This document shows, piece after piece, positions 31,509-41,017 of a stretch of 64,000 nt of DNA. Where the stretch lies: contig NZ_CP132291.1 in NCBI RefSeq assembly GCF_044359855.1, forward strand, positions 558,001 through 622,000, in the 5' to 3' direction. Numbering within the stretch: the stretch's first letter is position 1; each line of letters starts with the position of its first letter. Source of the stretch: Rummeliibacillus pycnus_A (GTDB lineage Bacteria > Bacillota > Bacilli > Bacillales_A > Planococcaceae). Position numbers and translations under genes: made by a program. The notes beneath the pieces are model-generated. The model saw only the letters and a list, made by a program, of their open reading frames with translations, searched no databases and had not been told where the DNA came from.

Positions 31509-34500
31509 TTATTTTAGAATAAAACGTGTATGACTAAATCCTTCTTTACTTTTTTTCACTTCTAACAGAGCTGGCATAGCGTCTTTCAGTTCAGCAACAT
31601 GTGAGATAATCCCAATCATTCTACCAGTATTTTGTAATTCAATTAAAGTATCGATAGCCTTATTTAATGCCTCTTCATCAAGAGTACCAAAACCTTCATC
31701 GATGAACATCGTTTCGATTTGAATATTTCCTTGGAACGATTGAATCACATCAGACATACCTAGTGCTAATGACAGTGAAGCGTTGAATTTTTCCCCACCT
31801 GAAAGTGTCTTAACATCTCGATTTTGACCAGTATATGCATCATATACATCTAATCCTAACCCGCTTTGTTTCCCTCTTGCCTCTTGTCTATCACTTCTGA
31901 TCAGGCGATATTGTCCATTCGAGATTGGGTTCAATCGTTCATTGGCAGCTTGAATAATTTGTTCCAAATATTCAATTTGCAAATATCGCTCAAATGAAAT
32001 TTTCAATTGATTTTGCCCACGAAGTATATCATATAAATCGATTATCTTAGAACATTTTTCTTCTAGTTCCATGATTTGTTGACTTATTTTTTTAATATCA
32101 CTAGATAATTGCATAGCGTCGATTTGATGTTGTTTTGTTTGATGTAGTTGATCGCTAGCCTCAATTGACTTTTGGCGCAGTTCTTCTAAAAGACGCTCTA
32201 GCTGTAACTCATCTTTTAGCGTTTTTTCTGCGTAATCATCTGCTCCATCCTTTAGTTGTTCTATGATTGCATATTTTTGCTTTACGTAATTTGTATAATC
32301 TATTTCAAGCTGTTCTAATTCTTCTGGTTTTAGTCGCGCAGATTGATAAGCATTGCCATTTTCAAATCCAGCTGTAAATACCGCTTCTTTAAATCGATTT
32401 TGTGATTGTTGAAGCTTTTCTTCGGCTTCTACTTTACTTTGTTCGGCACTTTTAATCGAAGCTTCTAACGAAACTACTTGTCGATTAGTCACTTCTACCT
32501 GTTGTTGTGCTTGTTCATAGCGTAGTTTTAATTGATCACGATTTAATATGATTGTTTGAACTTTCGTATGAAGTACTTGAATTGTTGGTATGTCCTCAGG
32601 TATTTCTTTTTGAACACTATTATATTTCGCTTGAGCATCATAGTATTTTTCTAGATGCGCATTCTTTTCAATTTCAATTTGTTGTTGTTTTTGAGTTTGC
32701 ATTTCAAATTGTTGATCTAATTGTTGTTTTTGAGTTTGTAAATTTTCAAGTTCTCTTTTTCTTTGTTTTAATTGTTCAAGTTCATTTTGAAGTTGTTTAT
32801 ATTGGATAAGAACTTCCTGACCGTCTTGAGGTTGCAATTTTAATTGAGTTAATTTTTCTACTAAATGACTTAATTGTTGAGTACTTGCTTGAACTCTACC
32901 GTGTAATTCATAATATTGATTTGTTGCAAGCTCTGCTTGTGATTTTAAAGTTGATAATTGCTCATCACTTATTGTTTCTCTTAGACTCACTTGCACAGAA
33001 TGGTGTTCAATACTTCCACAAACAGGACATGGCTGCCCGTCAACTAGCTGTGCAGCTAAAATGCTTGCCTGATTGCTAAACCATTTCTGTTCTTCAGTAC
33101 GATACTTGGTTGTAGCTTGATCATAAATACTTTTTTTCTCAACCTCTAGTTTTTGAAGTTCTTTTACTGAAATCTCTTGTTCTTCCCAATTTTGCCATGC
33201 AATTGTTTTTTCCTTTAACAAGGTTAGCTGTTCATTTTTTTCATCAAAATGCTCTAATTGTTGAGTTAAATTTTTTGTTGCTTCATTATTTTGTAATCTA
33301 ATTAAATTCAGTTGATCAAGTTGTAATTTTAACTCATTGAACGTTTTCACATCTTGATCCACAACCACCTGTTGCTGTTTTAATAATTGCGTTGCTTTTG
33401 TTAAATCGTTAAATTTCTCTTCTAAGTTTTTGAGTGAAGCTATTTCAACGGTTAATTCTTCAATTTTCGGTTGTTGCAATTTTTCATTTTCAAAAATGAC
33501 TACTGACTGCTCCCATTTAGCTTTTGCAGAGGTATATGATTGCTCCAAGGAGGTTAAAGCCTGTTCTTTTTCCTTTTTTAAATAGAGATTCTCATAATAA
33601 CGTTCCTCTAACGGAATAATATGGCTAGCTTTTTTAGCAGCATCTATCTTCTTTCTAGTTTCTTCAAAAATAGCTGATTGCTTTTCTAATGCAACTAACT
33701 GTATTTCTTTTTCTTGATACGCACGTAAACGTTTATTAAAATCCTTTGTTTCAACAACTAAGTGATGTTGAATCTCAACTTGCGATGATATTTCTTGATA
33801 AAATTTTTCTTTTAATTGTTGTTCTTTTGAGTAGAATTCGATTTCTTCATTTAATGCATCTACTAATTGATACATATTGATATGTTCAGAAGACAAAACT
33901 TGTTGTAAAGTAGATTCACGTTTCGGTAATGAGGTTTTAACACGATCAATATGTAAGTGCTCAATAGATTTTGCACTATTTAATGCTTTTTCTGACTCAT
34001 CTTTTTTACTTTTTAAACGATCTGCTAAATGGCGATAAGATTCTGTTTTAAATATTTTGCGAAGAATGGCTTCTTTATTTTCTGTTTCTGAAGTCAATAG
34101 TTTTCGAAATTCACCTTGCGGCAACATGACAATTTGTTTAAATTGTTCTTTTGATAGGCCAATTATTTCTTCAATTTTTCGATTGATTTCACCAACTTTT
34201 TGTGATTCAACAACCGGTCTTTCGCCTTCTGGTAAAACTTCTACAAGTTCAAATTTATCACCTGTAGCTGATTTGTTTCCCTTTTTTTGGTGAGGTAGCT
34301 GGCGTAAAATACGATAGGTTCTTCCTTTTATCGCGAATGTCAATTCTGCAGCTGTATGAACTTCATCAGTAGCAAAATCACTACGAATTTCTTTAATATC
34401 AGCACGATCTTCTCCACTAGCAGAACCATACAGAGCAAAACAAATTCCATCAAAAATAGTTGTTTTCCCTGCACCAGTTAATCCAGATATAACAAACAAT

Positions 34501-34586
34501 CTATTTTCGCCTAATTCTCTAAAATCAATAGTTTCTGTATCTTTATACGGCCCAAATGCTGTAAGTTTTAGCTCTATCGGTTTCAT
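31509..34586 (-). CDS. sbcC: Nuclease complex subunit SbcC (Rad50-like)
   Basis: 1025-residue SMC-type ATPase that, with SbcD, opens and cuts hairpins and double-strand ends. N-terminal Walker A FVISGLTGAGKTTIFDG near 35; long coiled coils; the zinc-hook CPVCG at GQPCPVCGSIEHH near 525; C-terminal signature TLSGGEKFNASLSLAL and Walker B METMFIDEGFGTLDEE near 955. Its start ATG overlaps the sbcD stop (TAATG). Normal length; no oddities. Relevant here because the window is full of hairpin-forming repeats. Confidence 0.97.
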   Translation of the reverse strand: MKPIELKLTAFGPYKDTETIDFRELGENRLFVISGLTGAGKTTIFDGICFALYGSASGEDRADIKEIRSDFATDEVHTAAELTFAIKGRTYRILRQLPHQKKGNKSATGDKFELVEVLPEGERPVVESQKVGEINRKIEEIIGLSKEQFKQIVMLPQGEFRKLLTSETENKEAILRKIFKTESYRHLADRLKSKKDESEKALNSAKSIEHLHIDRVKTSLPKRESTLQQVLSSEHINMYQLVDALNEEIEFYSKEQQLKEKFYQEISSQVEIQHHLVVETKDFNKRLRAYQEKEIQLVALEKQSAIFEETRKKIDAAKKASHIIPLEERYYENLYLKKEKEQALTSLEQSYTSAKAKWEQSVVIFENEKLQQPKIEELTVEIASLKNLEEKFNDLTKATQLLKQQQVVVDQDVKTFNELKLQLDQLNLIRLQNNEATKNLTQQLEHFDEKNEQLTLLKEKTIAWQNWEEQEISVKELQKLEVEKKSIYDQATTKYRTEEQKWFSNQASILAAQLVDGQPCPVCGSIEHHSVQVSLRETISDEQLSTLKSQAELATNQYYELHGRVQASTQQLSHLVEKLTQLKLQPQDGQEVLIQYKQLQNELEQLKQRKRELENLQTQKQQLDQQFEMQTQKQQQIEIEKNAHLEKYYDAQAKYNSVQKEIPEDIPTIQVLHTKVQTIILNRDQLKLRYEQAQQQVEVTNRQVVSLEASIKSAEQSKVEAEEKLQQSQNRFKEAVFTAGFENGNAYQSARLKPEELEQLEIDYTNYVKQKYAIIEQLKDGADDYAEKTLKDELQLERLLEELRQKSIEASDQLHQTKQHQIDAMQLSSDIKKISQQIMELEEKCSKIIDLYDILRGQNQLKISFERYLQIEYLEQIIQAANERLNPISNGQYRLIRSDRQEARGKQSGLGLDVYDAYTGQNRDVKTLSGGEKFNASLSLALGMSDVIQSFQGNIQIETMFIDEGFGTLDEEALNKAIDTLIELQNTGRMIGIISHVAELKDAMPALLEVKKSKEGFSHTRFILK

Positions 34587-35749
34587 TAACTCTTCACCTC
34601 GACTTCACGGTTTGTTAACAATTCTTCTTGCAAAACTTCATGGAAAAGTTCGATTGTTTGATCATCTGCTTCATTCCCTAAAATTTCTCGATAAAATGAT
34701 TTAAACAGTGTAAGGTCGTCCATTTTTTGTCTTGATACGACTTCTTGTTGTACATTAGTAAAATCTTTTAACGTGATACGTTCAACTTGCATAGCGTTCG
34801 GATAGACAGAACGGATTTTCTCCATAGGTGAGATAATCGGTGTCGCATCTAATAGCTTTACAAATATATAATCCTCGCTTTTAGGAGATTTTAAGATTTC
34901 TTCCATTGTCATCTCTACTGATCTTAGGTCACGTCTAGGTTTTAGTTCTTTTTTTGTTATATTAATTGAACCGTCGCCAGTTAAGTCTACAATAAGGTAT
35001 CCTTTTTTATGTGTTTCTTCTGAAATAGAATACTTTAAGGGTGATCCTGAGTATCTGACCTTTTCTGAATCTACAAAATGAGCTTGATGTAAATGTCCAA
35101 GTGCTGTGTAGTTAAATGGTGTAAATAGTTTTGAATCAATACATTCTGAACCACCGATTGATAAAGGGCGTTCAGCATCTGTTTTATTCTCTTCCTCTTC
35201 ACCATTTTTCGTAACAAAAGCATGTCCCACTAGTACATGTCTGGCATTCGGATCTAAGGAAACAACAACATTTTCTAGAATTTTGGCCATAGCATCTTGT
35301 TGGGTTCTTACAGTGTCATCATCGAAAATATAACGGACATGTGATGGATCGGTATAAGGAATTAGATGAAAATGTACTTCGCCAAATTCATCTTGCAATA
35401 CTACCGGCTTTAATTCCTTTGATAAGTTTCCAATGATATGAAGTCCTTTTGACCCCATAAATCGAGAACCAAAATGTATTCGACCAGGACTATCATGATT
35501 CCCAGCAATCGCAACGACTGGTATTCCTCGTTTGATGGCAATGGCAGATAGAACATCATCTAATAACCGAACAGCTTCCGTAGGTGGAACAGAACGATCA
35601 TATAAATCGCCTGCTATTACGACAACATCGGGGTTTTCTTTATCAATATCATCTAAAAATTGCTTTAATATATATTCTTGATCTTCGGTCATTGATACAC
35701 CTTGTACTAATTTACCTAAATGCCAATCAGCTGTGTGAAAAATTTTCAT
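34586..35749 (-). CDS. sbcD: Nuclease complex subunit SbcD (Mre11-like)
   Basis: 387 residues. Metallophosphoesterase motifs in order: ADWHLGK near 8, VIAGDLYDRSVPP near 45, AIAGNHDSPGR near 82, VLVGHAFV near 170 and ALGHLHQAH near 217. The C-terminal part (about 250-387) is the SbcD cap and SbcC-binding region. Start ATG follows GGAGTGAAGAC. First gene of sbcDC. Confidence 0.97.
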   Translation of the reverse strand: MKIFHTADWHLGKLVQGVSMTEDQEYILKQFLDDIDKENPDVVVIAGDLYDRSVPPTEAVRLLDDVLSAIAIKRGIPVVAIAGNHDSPGRIHFGSRFMGSKGLHIIGNLSKELKPVVLQDEFGEVHFHLIPYTDPSHVRYIFDDDTVRTQQDAMAKILENVVVSLDPNARHVLVGHAFVTKNGEEEENKTDAERPLSIGGSECIDSKLFTPFNYTALGHLHQAHFVDSEKVRYSGSPLKYSISEETHKKGYLIVDLTGDGSINITKKELKPRRDLRSVEMTMEEILKSPKSEDYIFVKLLDATPIISPMEKIRSVYPNAMQVERITLKDFTNVQQEVVSRQKMDDLTLFKSFYREILGNEADDQTIELFHEVLQEELLTNREVEVKS

Positions 35750-35837
35750 GTCTTCACTCCGTTCCAGTTACTATATATATTGTATTTTATCATAGAATTA
35801 TTTTGGAGAACAAATGTTCCAAGATGGAAATTTACAA

Positions 35838-35878
35838 GAAAAAAGGACATTAAGACAAATTTCGTCTCATATGCCCTT
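35838..35878 (-). terminator. Terminator of the NSS symporter gene
   Basis: AAGGGCATATGAGAC pairs with GTCTTAATGTCCTT (one small bulge), then six U on the minus strand; eight bases below the symporter stop. Confidence 0.8.
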
Positions 35879-35885
35879 AAATCCT

Positions 35886-37229
35886 TTAATATTGTAAAAT
35901 AGTATAAATTAACACTACAGCTATTACAATAGGTACGATAAATACCATCAAAAATCTCCAAGCTTTATAATAGCCTATCTGAAGAGTGCTCCCTCTCAAA
36001 AACTCATCTTCCACTAATTTTTTATCCATTTTATGAATGATAAAAATAGCAATTAGTAAGTTTCCTAAGGGTAAGAGAATATTACTTACAAGATAATCTG
36101 TTGCATCAAAAATACTTTTTTTGAATATCATAAAGTCGCTTAATGTACTTGATGATAAGGCTGCAGGAATTGATGCAATAAAAACTACTAAGCCAATTCC
36201 CCATGCTATTTTACGTCTTGCGTTTGGCCATTTTTCAACAAGTGCTGCAACGATAATTTCGTATAAACTAAATGACGAAGTAAGTGTCGCGAATAAGAAT
36301 AATAATAAAAAGATTGCGAAGAACACTTCACCAAATGGCAGTTTACCAAAAACAGCAGGGAGAACCATAAACAATAATGCCGGTCCTTGTTCCGGTTTAA
36401 AACCAAATGCGAAGACAGCTGGGAAAATAGCAAGTCCTGCAAGCAAGGATACGAATATATTCATAATGACTACTGATCCAGCTGAATATGGTAAACTCTC
36501 ATCCTTTTTCAAATAAGAGCTATAAGTAACCATACACGAAAATCCAACTGCTAAAGCAAAAAATGATTGACCTAAAGCGTATAGCACAGAACTTGCAGTA
36601 ATTTTGGAAAAATCAGGAGCTAAGAAAAATTTTACACCTTCCATAGCACCGTCAAGAGTTAACGAACGTACGACTAAAATGATAAAGAATATAAATAACA
36701 ACGGCATCATGACTTTGTTTGCTTTTTCAATACCATTTTGAACACCTAAGCTTATCACTAGTACGTTAATAACAGTAAATAATAACAATCCTACTATAGT
36801 AATCCAAGGCGACCCTGTGACCATTCCAAATAATTCACTTGGATCTTGACCCGTTTGGATAACATTCCCTACAACAGCTTTCCCTGTATAAATTAAGATC
36901 CAGCCACCTACAACACTATAAAACGACAAGAGTAAAAAGCAACCTAGGACTCCTAACTTACCAATCCATGTCCATTTTGAATTTGGTGCTAAAATCTTAT
37001 ATGCACTAACTGCTTCACGATTTGTGCCACGTCCAATGATAAATTCCGAGATTAACATGGGCAAACCGATTAATAATGTAAAACAAACAAATAGTAAGAA
37101 GAAGGCACCTCCACCACTTTGCCCTGTTACATATGGCAATTTCCAGATGGCACCTAATCCAATCGCTGCTCCCGCGGACGACAAAATAAAACCCAGTTTT
37201 GTTGACCACTGATTGTTGTTCTTGTTCAA
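35886..37229 (-). CDS. Sodium:neurotransmitter symporter (NSS) family transporter
   Basis: About 447 residues with 11-12 helices, a LeuT-fold sodium-coupled importer of amino acids or related compounds. TM1 with the unwound sodium/substrate segment reads AGAAIGLGAIWKLPYVTGQSGG, a clear NSS signature. It relates to YocR/YhdH of B. subtilis. TTG 37229 is chosen, eight bases after AGGAGG; the upstream ATG (37268) lies on the wrong side of this site. Substrate unknown. Monocistronic, with its own terminator. Confidence 0.88.
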   Translation of the reverse strand: MNKNNNQWSTKLGFILSSAGAAIGLGAIWKLPYVTGQSGGGAFFLLFVCFTLLIGLPMLISEFIIGRGTNREAVSAYKILAPNSKWTWIGKLGVLGCFLLLSFYSVVGGWILIYTGKAVVGNVIQTGQDPSELFGMVTGSPWITIVGLLLFTVINVLVISLGVQNGIEKANKVMMPLLFIFFIILVVRSLTLDGAMEGVKFFLAPDFSKITASSVLYALGQSFFALAVGFSCMVTYSSYLKKDESLPYSAGSVVIMNIFVSLLAGLAIFPAVFAFGFKPEQGPALLFMVLPAVFGKLPFGEVFFAIFLLLFLFATLTSSFSLYEIIVAALVEKWPNARRKIAWGIGLVVFIASIPAALSSSTLSDFMIFKKSIFDATDYLVSNILLPLGNLLIAIFIIHKMDKKLVEDEFLRGSTLQIGYYKAWRFLMVFIVPIVIAVVLIYTILQY

Positions 37230-37350
37230 AAAAATACCTCCTATACTCTGCTCAGCTCGTCTCAACAATTTTACGATTGAAGAGTCTCCTGACGTTCACT
37301 ATTTTATCACTAAAATCGACTTTTGAGCTCTATTATTAAATTTTCCTCAC

Positions 37351-37382
37351 TAAAAAACCCGTTATATTCAAATATAACGGGT
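37351..37382 (-). terminator. Terminator of the carboxylesterase gene
   Basis: CCCGTTATA/TATAACGGG stem with a six-base loop and six U on the minus strand, about 40 bases below the stop. Confidence 0.88.
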
Positions 37383-37419
37383 AGTTGTTTACTATCTGTA
37401 GGTATATGATTTGAAAATA

Positions 37420-38193
37420 CTATGCATGAAGCTTACTTATTTTAGCTTCTTCAGACCATGGTAATTCATCTAAGAATTGTAGTGTATCTTCATATACTTT
37501 GTCACGTTCCTTACCTAACGTAATGATGTGACCTGAATTTTGGTACCAGATAATTTCTTTATCATCTGTTTCTACTGTATCATAAATAAAAGGTGCACTT
37601 TCTTGGTATAAAGAATCATCCAGTTTGCCCTGCAATACAAGTGTTGGCGCATGTATTTCTTCTATTTCATCTGAAGTATGTTGAATCATTTTTTGCACTT
37701 CATCGATTGCATTTTGTGGTAAATTCTTTAATTCTTCAAGCTCTTTTTCAATTTGTTCTTCATCTTTTCCTTCAAATTGTTTATACGCTTTTGCGTAATT
37801 ATATAAGCGTTCGAAAAGACCGTCTTTTGATTTACGTTTAATAGGGGCACACATTGAAACAACGCCTTTAACAGGGAACTCTGCACCTACTTTTAAAGTA
37901 AAGACACCACCTAAAGATATACCGACAACAGCAATTTCCTCATAACCTAATTCTTTTAAATGATGATAACCTCTTGTCACATCTTCCCACCAGTATTTCG
38001 CACCGTATTTCAAAATTTCTTCGGCACTAAGACCATGACCACGATACATTGGCGCATGACATGTATATCCTTGTTTATTTAAATACTGTCCTAATTTTTT
38101 TACATCCTTTGTACTTCCAGTAAATCCATGCAACAATAATACAGCTCGACGATCTCCCTCTAATGTAAATGGTTGAGGTGCCAATAACTTCAT
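37420..38193 (-). CDS. est: Carboxylesterase (Est30/YvaK-like)
   Basis: 257-residue alpha/beta-hydrolase of the Est30 type (thermophilic Geobacillus enzyme and B. subtilis YvaK). Oxyanion HGFTGSTKDVKKLG near 23, nucleophile VVGISLGGVFTLKV near 92 with GISLGG, Asp in VLQGKLDDSLYQESA near 192 and His in NSGHIITLGKERD near 223. Acts on short-chain esters. AAGGAGTTC lies before ATG. The 38194-38670 gap upstream is very AT-rich. Confidence 0.9.
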   Translation of the reverse strand: MKLLAPQPFTLEGDRRAVLLLHGFTGSTKDVKKLGQYLNKQGYTCHAPMYRGHGLSAEEILKYGAKYWWEDVTRGYHHLKELGYEEIAVVGISLGGVFTLKVGAEFPVKGVVSMCAPIKRKSKDGLFERLYNYAKAYKQFEGKDEEQIEKELEELKNLPQNAIDEVQKMIQHTSDEIEEIHAPTLVLQGKLDDSLYQESAPFIYDTVETDDKEIIWYQNSGHIITLGKERDKVYEDTLQFLDELPWSEEAKISKLHA

Positions 38194-38670
38194 CTTTTTG
38201 AACTCCTTTTTAATTTGAGTGCCTTTATAATTTTTCTATTAAATGTAAATAATATAACTGTCAACTAAAAACATAGACAATCTTACATTTTTACCTTTTG
38301 GGGCGCTCAATTTTGTTCACATTTAATATTACATAGAGAATAACACCTTTCTTTTATAATGTACACAGTATTATCTTATAAAAAATCATGCATTTTAGTT
38401 ATGATTTCAATGCCTTAAACGCTGATTTAATAGGATTTCAGAAAATTTACAAAATAAATCATTACTTTTTACAAATGTCCAATATTTTGGTTGCATTTCA
38501 CTTAATTTTTTGACTTTTTACAAATATTTCATTATTCTTTCTTCGCATTACTAAATTTTCAGTTTATTTTTACGCGTTTATTATTATTTTTAATTTTTAA
38601 ATAAATTCTTTCTAGACTACAACAGTTCAATCTGTTATATAATAGAGATAAGATGAAAATTAGGGGGATA
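38194..38670. other. AT-rich intergenic region without gene
   Basis: No ORF above background and no repeat-family hit. It contains promoter-like AT tracts for the divergent est and crotonase genes; a run of ATTTAATTTTTAAAT-like sequence precedes the latter. Confidence 0.4.
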
Positions 38671-39468
38671 ATGATGAGAGTTTCTACAACTAGACTAGAA
38701 AAAGAAGATGCCAAAATCATTTATCAAGAAACGGCAGGTTTAGCTATTATCACAATCAGTCGTCCACAAGCGAAAAATGCTCTAACTGCACATATGTGGG
38801 ATGAACTTCGAATAATCGCCTTACAAGCATTAGATAATCCCAAAAATAAAGTATTGCTTATAAGAGGATATGGACAACAATTTACAGCTGGTTCTGATAT
38901 TAAAGAATTCAATTCCATTTCTTTAGAGGAATCTGAGGAAGCGTTTATTCATATGGAAAAAACGATTTCTACTATTGAACATCTACCAATTCCAACAATT
39001 GCTGTTATTAATGGTCCTGCAATGGGTGCTGGATTGGAACTAGCTCTTGCCTGTGACATTCGAGTTGGATCAGATAAAGCAAAGCTTGGAATTCCAGTAG
39101 GAAAGTTAGGAATCACTTTAAATAATAAATTTGCAGCACGACTTGTTAATCTAGTTGGCCCAAGCATGACTAAAGATTTAGTTTATACAGGCCGTTTACT
39201 CAAAACAGATGAAGCCTACCGTGTTGGTATATTGAATTATATAACACAAGAAAAGGATTTGGATCGTTATGCAATTCGTCTAGGTAAACTTGTCGCATCA
39301 ATGTCACCTGCTTCAGTACTAGCGGTTAAAAAATCCGTCCAAGAATGTGTTGATTCTGCACCTGTTCTTTGGAAATCTTCTACACCATTTGTGGATCCTC
39401 ACGATTTTCCCGAGGGAGTACGAGCATTTGTAGAAAAAAGAACACCACAATTTAAACGTTTACCATAA
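38671..39468 (+). CDS. Enoyl-CoA hydratase/isomerase family protein
   Basis: 265 residues of crotonase fold. Residues AGLAIITISRPQAKNALTA near 22, GQQFTAGSDIKEF near 67 and AMGAGLELALACDIRVGSDKA near 114 are the CoA-binding and oxyanion-hole parts. The usual catalytic Glu pair of hydratases is not obvious (GIPVGKLGI near 135), so the reaction could be isomerisation or cleavage. ATG 38671 follows TTAGGGGGATA. Single gene with terminator behind. Confidence 0.82.
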   Translation: MMRVSTTRLEKEDAKIIYQETAGLAIITISRPQAKNALTAHMWDELRIIALQALDNPKNKVLLIRGYGQQFTAGSDIKEFNSISLEESEEAFIHMEKTISTIEHLPIPTIAVINGPAMGAGLELALACDIRVGSDKAKLGIPVGKLGITLNNKFAARLVNLVGPSMTKDLVYTGRLLKTDEAYRVGILNYITQEKDLDRYAIRLGKLVASMSPASVLAVKKSVQECVDSAPVLWKSSTPFVDPHDFPEGVRAFVEKRTPQFKRLP

Positions 39469-39474
39469 GAATAA

Positions 39475-39522
39475 AGGAACTAGCTATTCATTTACTTATG
39501 AATAGCTGGTTCCTTATTTTTT
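39475..39522. terminator. Terminator between the crotonase and P-loop genes
   Basis: 16-bp stem GGAACTAGCTATTCAT/ATGAATAGCTGGTTCC (one G-U) and TTATTTTTT; it serves both convergent genes. Confidence 0.9.
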
Positions 39523-40325
39523 GCATTCTGAATAGAAATTATATTTACATCGATACTATGTAATTCCAATTCAAATTCTTTTTCAAAAGCATGCAAGATG
39601 TTTCGCTGCACTTGATCGATCGGTATCTGTTCATTCAAATTAATTGGTCCACTTAATACAATGTTAATCATTGTTTTAGGTAATGGTAACAATTCAAATT
39701 GTACTTTTGTTACTTTTTCTATTAAGTCTTCTTCTTCACAAGCATGCTTGATAATCTGAACAAATTGTTGTTTTTCGACATGTCCTATTACTTGATGAAA
39801 GTCCGGCTGTACTATTGTTGTTTCGCCAATTTTTTCTTTTTTAGGTGAGAAAATTTCAACGCCCTTTTGTATGAATCGTTTAAAGAAGTTTTGCTCAACC
39901 TGCACAACAGGAATGGGCATTATATGCTTTCCTTCCGTTTTCCGTATAAATTTAGCTAATTTCATTTCAGAAGATGTTCTTAAATTTTCTATATGATATA
40001 AGTATTGAATCTCTCCAAATGCTAAGCGTTCTGCTATATTTTGAGTCATACGATCCGATGTACCGATGATTAATAGTTTATCTATTCCTTGCTCATTTAT
40101 AGCATTTTGTACTTCATGTAAATGATCTTCATCTGTGAAGATCGCTCTTTTTACTGCTTTAAAAGCACTTTTTTCAAACTTTGCAGATGTACCAGCAATT
40201 TTCTTCCCTTTAACAATAAAAAGTCCGTCATCAATAATTCCATCGATTCCATGATCATGTGCAAATGAAAGAGCTGCTGTACTTTTTCCAGTGCCACTAG
40301 GTCCACTTAATGAATATATTTCCAA
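39492..40325 (-). CDS. P-loop ATP-binding protein, unknown
   Basis: 277 residues. YSLSGPSGTGKSTAALSFA near 4-20 is a Walker A; the N-terminal domain (about 1-125) looks like a kinase/NTPase with IIIGTSDRMTQNIAERL. The C-terminal half (about 180-265) has HACEEEDLIEKVTKVQFELL and NINIVL-like strands and resembles Asp23/Gls24-type envelope stress domains; this is only a fold-level impression. Start TTG 40325 follows TAGGTGATTT. Unknown family; standing alone between a terminator and a repeat. Confidence 0.7.
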   Translation of the reverse strand: MEIYSLSGPSGTGKSTAALSFAHDHGIDGIIDDGLFIVKGKKIAGTSAKFEKSAFKAVKRAIFTDEDHLHEVQNAINEQGIDKLLIIGTSDRMTQNIAERLAFGEIQYLYHIENLRTSSEMKLAKFIRKTEGKHIMPIPVVQVEQNFFKRFIQKGVEIFSPKKEKIGETTIVQPDFHQVIGHVEKQQFVQIIKHACEEEDLIEKVTKVQFELLPLPKTMINIVLSGPINLNEQIPIDQVQRNILHAFEKEFELELHSIDVNIISIQNAKNKEPAIHK

Positions 40326-40351
40326 GATAAATCACCTACTTATTTATTTTC

Positions 40352-40796
40352 CAATCTGAAGTGATAATGCTTTTCTAGTTAAAAAAAAACGAATATTTTC
40401 TAAATAAACTACTCAATAATTCGGTTGATATTTCATTCCCCGTATTTACATAGTATCCCGCTCCAGATGGCGCTTTCCGCGGGCGAGCGTTGAGCCTCCT
40501 CGGAAGCTAAAACAGCGTGCTCCTGCATCGCTTCGCTAGCTTCGTCGCAGAAAATTCTTTTTGTGGGGCAAAAAGAATTTTCACTGCGGGGTCACAACTG
40601 TCTCGCTTTCCCGCAGGACTATGAATGAACCTCTCTGAATCAACACCGCACGAAGGAAATGCGAATGCATTTTCGAGGACTCGCCATCTTCCACTTCATA
40701 GACAATTTTCTAATTGATATGGCATATAACAATGGACCATTAATGGTCGTGTTTTTTATTAAATCTTTGAATTATTAAATTGATTAAATTAATAGC
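40352..40796 (+). mobile_element. MITE-like element, long form (about 445 bp)
   Basis: Same order of parts as at 30724: CTTTTCTAGTTAAAAAAAAAC, AGTATCCCGCTCCAGATGGCG, GCGGGCGAGCGTTGAGCC, GGGGTCACAACTGTCTCGC, GAATGCATTTTCGAGGACTC, then AATGGTCGTGTTTTTTATT and a right end near TTAAATTGATTAAA. Ends are more diverged than in the 30724 copy. The 40326-41017 gap holds this element, the module at 40845 and a terminator. Confidence 0.7.
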
Positions 40797-40844
40797 CATA
40801 TTAGACGATTCTTGATTTTGTTGCAAATTTATTTCTAGTTAAAT

Positions 40845-40960
40845 ATGAATCAATTTCATAAATCTATTATCGGTTATTAAATACGAACATTTCAACATTT
40901 TAACTTTACCAGATTTAGATGTTCCGCTACAGACGGTGCTTTTCACGGGCTTGGCTTTTT
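40845..40960 (+). repeat. Dispersed repeat, AT-rich module
   Basis: Starts TGAATCAATTTCATAAATC, passes TTATTAAATACGAACATTTC and ends AGATGTTCCGCTACAGACGG and TTTTCACGGGCTTGGC. Like 3549 and the inverted copies at 7068 and 22925. Confidence 0.8.
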
Positions 40961-40961
40961 A

Positions 40962-41012
40962 AAACAAAAGTAAGCCTTGAAGCACTTTCTTGCTTCAAGG
41001 CTTACTTTTTTG
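40962..41012. terminator. Terminator below the first chemoreceptor gene
   Basis: 19-bp stem AAAAGTAAGCCTTGAAGCA/TGCTTCAAGGCTTACTTTT with flanking A and T runs; the minus-strand gene ends six bases away. Confidence 0.92.
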
Positions 41013-41017
41013 TGTTA

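Noticed and set aside
32552..33079. Plus-strand ORFs opposite sbcC
   Set aside because: Antisense to the coiled-coil coding region; repetitive Phe/Val/Leu composition.
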